Assembly: GCA_002361955.1 (NCBI GenBank)
Contig: DESK01000051.1
Location: 1-7,076 of the forward strand
Direction: 5' to 3'
Length of the DNA stretch: 7,076 nt
From: Lachnospiraceae bacterium UBA3316
GTDB lineage: Bacteria; Bacillota; Clostridia; Lachnospirales; Lachnospiraceae
Made by a program: the position numbers and the translations under genes. This document shows, in pieces, positions 5,947-7,076 of this stretch; within the stretch, counting starts at the first letter, position 1, and each line of letters begins with the position of its first letter. A model generated the notes under the pieces. It worked only from the letters and a program-made list of their open reading frames with translations, did no database searches and was not told the DNA's origin.

Positions 5947-5979
5947 AGTATAAAGAATTGTCCTCAAAAATTTTGTCAA
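5947..5979 (-). promoter_or_regulatory. spoIIG promoter with long spacer and overlapping Spo0A box
   Basis: On the minus strand, -35 TTGACA (5979-5974) matches consensus perfectly and -10 TATACT (5952-5947) nearly so, but they are 21 bp apart instead of 17. The B. subtilis spoIIG promoter is known for a similarly long 22-bp spacing and depends on Spo0A~P. The sequence TTTGTCAAA (plus strand, 5972-5980), a match to the 0A box, overlaps the -35 element. Transcription would start near 5940, about 59 nt before the GTG. Confidence 0.75.
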
Positions 5980-6005
5980 ACAGAGGCGGTAAAAACGGAT
6001 TTGTT

Positions 6006-6022
6006 TTCGACACCTTTCGACA
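6006..6022 (-). promoter_or_regulatory. Tandem Spo0A boxes upstream of spoIIGA
   Basis: TGTCGAA occurs twice on the minus strand (6022-6016 and 6012-6006), offset by 10 bp, so both lie on the same helix face. The repeat matches the core of the Spo0A binding consensus (TGTCGAA). Position is about -66 to -82 from the predicted start, comparable to the distal Spo0A site of B. subtilis spoIIG. Binding by Spo0A is inferred. Confidence 0.75.
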
Positions 6023-6071
6023 TTTCATCCAAAGATTCGTATCGTCTTTGGCCCGTATCCGTGCCTTCAAG

Positions 6072-6115
6072 TAAAAAGACAGGCTGTCTTGTATGGTATA
6101 CAAAACTGCCTGTCT
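6072..6115 (-). terminator. Rho-independent terminator of aroD
   Basis: On the minus strand AGACAGGC (6115-6108) pairs with GCCTGTCT (6084-6077), enclosing a second stem TTGTAT/ATACAA with a 3-base loop, and is followed at once by a T-run (6077-6073). It lies 25 bp after the aroD stop and separates aroD from the spoIIG operon. No T-run follows on the plus strand, so it acts in one direction. Confidence 0.88.
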
Positions 6116-6139
6116 GTCATCTCAAGGATGGTCCTTTTC

Positions 6140-6895
6140 CTATGCAAATACATCCAAAATCTCCCGCAGCCCCTCCGCCGGAATCTGTCCCGGTGCGGAA
6201 GCAGCGCCCACGGTTCCGAATGTGATGGCTGAGCCGAAAATCTGGCCTGTAAGCCTGCTCACAAGTCCCAGCTTCCCCATAGCCATCGTGACCACCGGCG
6301 TATTCCGGTGCAGCTCCTTCATGGCCAGGGTGGCGTCCAGAAGCACCAGCACATCCCGCTCGCTTTTCGGCATAACCGCGATCTTTGCCACATCCGCCTC
6401 CATCTCCTGCATCTTGCACAGGCGGCTTAGCAGCTCCTCCTTTTTCGGCGTCTTTTCAAAATCATGGTTGGAGGCTATCACCTTGACATTTTTCTCGTGG
6501 GCCGCCTCCACCAGCATAAACGCGATATCATCCCCCCGAAAGATCTCCACATCCACAAGATCCACAAGTCCTGTGTCGATGGCCTGGGCGTTGACCTGCA
6601 AGTATTCTTCCGCATCCATACGGATATGGCCGCCCTCTGCCTTCGTGCGAAGGGTAAAGATCACGGGCACATCTCCCAGGTTCTCCCGAAACATCTCCAG
6701 AATCTCCCGCACCTGCTTCGGATCTCCCAGGTTCTCAAAAAAATCGGCCCTCCATTCAATCAAATCAAAGGGATGGCCCTTTAATTCCAGGACAGAGGAC
6801 AGAATCTCCGCCTTCGTCCCGGCGGTGATCGGCACACAGATCTTAGGAACGCCTTCACCGATTCTTACGTTTTTTATCTCCACTACGGCACCCAT
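6140..6895 (-). CDS. aroD: Type I 3-dehydroquinate dehydratase
   Basis: The 251-residue enzyme catalyses dehydration of 3-dehydroquinate to 3-dehydroshikimate, the third step of the shikimate pathway to aromatic amino acids, through a Schiff-base lysine. Every active-site residue known from the Salmonella enzyme is present at an offset of one: E47 and R49 in DLIEWRADFF, R83 in FTLRTKAEGG, H144 in ASNHDF, K171 in AKIAVMP (the Schiff-base lysine), R214 in LVSRLTG, and S233 and Q237 in SAPGQIP. Length is typical for the (beta/alpha)8-barrel family and the protein should be cytoplasmic. ATG 6895 follows AAGGAG (6904-6909) with an 8-base spacer. It appears monocistronic, with its own extended -10 promoter upstream and a strong terminator downstream; no other shikimate gene is in the window. 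Confident assignment as a functional AroD. Confidence 0.97.
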   Translation of the reverse strand: MGAVVEIKNVRIGEGVPKICVPITAGTKAEILSSVLELKGHPFDLIEWRADFFENLGDPKQVREILEMFRENLGDVPVIFTLRTKAEGGHIRMDAEEYLQVNAQAIDTGLVDLVDVEIFRGDDIAFMLVEAAHEKNVKVIASNHDFEKTPKKEELLSRLCKMQEMEADVAKIAVMPKSERDVLVLLDATLAMKELHRNTPVVTMAMGKLGLVSRLTGQIFGSAITFGTVGAASAPGQIPAEGLREILDVFA

Positions 6896-6911
6896 AGTTT
6901 ACTCTCCTTAA

Positions 6912-7076
6912 ATGCTTGATACGGCCCAGCTTTGCCGGAAGCCAAACTGTGCCCTTGATTTTCTTATTTTACCACATTGCTCTATTGAATGCTATCATCA
7001 AAATGAAAAAATGGAAGACATTGACATCTGCCCTCCCAATCAATACAATGATGTTAAAGTAAAAAACTTCAGAAAG
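6912..7076 (+). other. Open frame running off the right edge, possible divergent gene start
   Basis: A plus-strand frame is open from ATG 6912 to the window end (55 codons); an internal ATG at 7011 would begin MEDIDICPPNQYNDVKVKNF. The part after 7011 is hydrophilic and protein-like, but neither ATG has a Shine-Dalgarno sequence, and the longer version overlaps the aroD promoter. The antisense strand in the same register is also open for about 35 codons. I do not recognise the product. It may be the start of a divergent gene, a decayed remnant, or chance. Confidence 0.2.
6966..6974 (-). promoter_or_regulatory. Extended -10 promoter of aroD
   Basis: The minus strand reads TGG-TAAAAT (6974-6966), an extended -10 (TGn before the hexamer). 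No good -35 lies at the usual 16-18 bp distance, which fits the extended -10 type. The start would be near 6959, about 64 nt before ATG 6895. Confidence 0.5.

Noticed and set aside
6093..6911. 272-codon plus-strand open frame, longer than aroD itself
   Set aside because: It is the antisense shadow of aroD, whose complete set of active-site residues settles the coding strand. The shadow is serine-rich low-complexity sequence without a ribosome binding site.

Overview
The window looks like a chromosomal segment of an endospore-forming Clostridia member, most likely Lachnospiraceae-like. The evidence is a spoIIGA-sigE sporulation pair, a monomeric [FeFe] hydrogenase typical of strict anaerobes, a NifU-like/GGGtGRT protein pair common in clostridia, AGGAGG-type ribosome binding sites and moderate GC content. 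The family assignment is inference; no rRNA or other taxonomic marker is present. All well supported genes lie on the minus strand, so they are read here from high to low coordinates.

Layout from the right edge to the left, in transcription order. (1) 7076-6896: intergenic, with an extended -10 promoter for aroD and a weak plus-strand open frame running off the edge. (2) aroD, type I 3-dehydroquinate dehydratase (6895-6140), closed by a rho-independent terminator (6115-6072). (3) A regulatory region with Spo0A-box-like sites and a promoter with an unusually long 21-bp spacer, feeding spoIIGA (GTG start at 5881) and sigE (5089-4349). SpoIIGA is the membrane aspartic protease that activates pro-sigma-E, the mother-cell sigma factor encoded 12 bp downstream. 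(4) A 315-bp gap (4348-4034) filled mostly by an unexplained multibranched inverted-repeat element, then a hydrogenase promoter. (5) A group B-like [FeFe] hydrogenase (4033-2525), followed after 55 bp by an AlkD-like DNA alkylation repair glycosylase (2469-1762), possibly co-transcribed. (6) A promoter with a palindromic candidate operator (1683-1655) driving a two-gene operon: a NifU/IscU-like iron-sulfur scaffold (1628-936) and a GGGtGRT-family protein (915 to beyond the left edge, truncated).

Two start sites were corrected from ribosome-binding-site evidence: the hydrogenase begins at ATG 4033, not an upstream TTG, and SpoIIGA begins at GTG 5881, not at ATG 6103, which lies in the aroD terminator.

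The items most worth following up are the structured element behind sigE (4169-4335, with a satellite hairpin at 4143-4162), the NifU-like/GGGtGRT pair of unknown role, and the conserved architecture of the spoIIG promoter. No tRNA, rRNA, CRISPR array or recognisable insertion sequence was seen.
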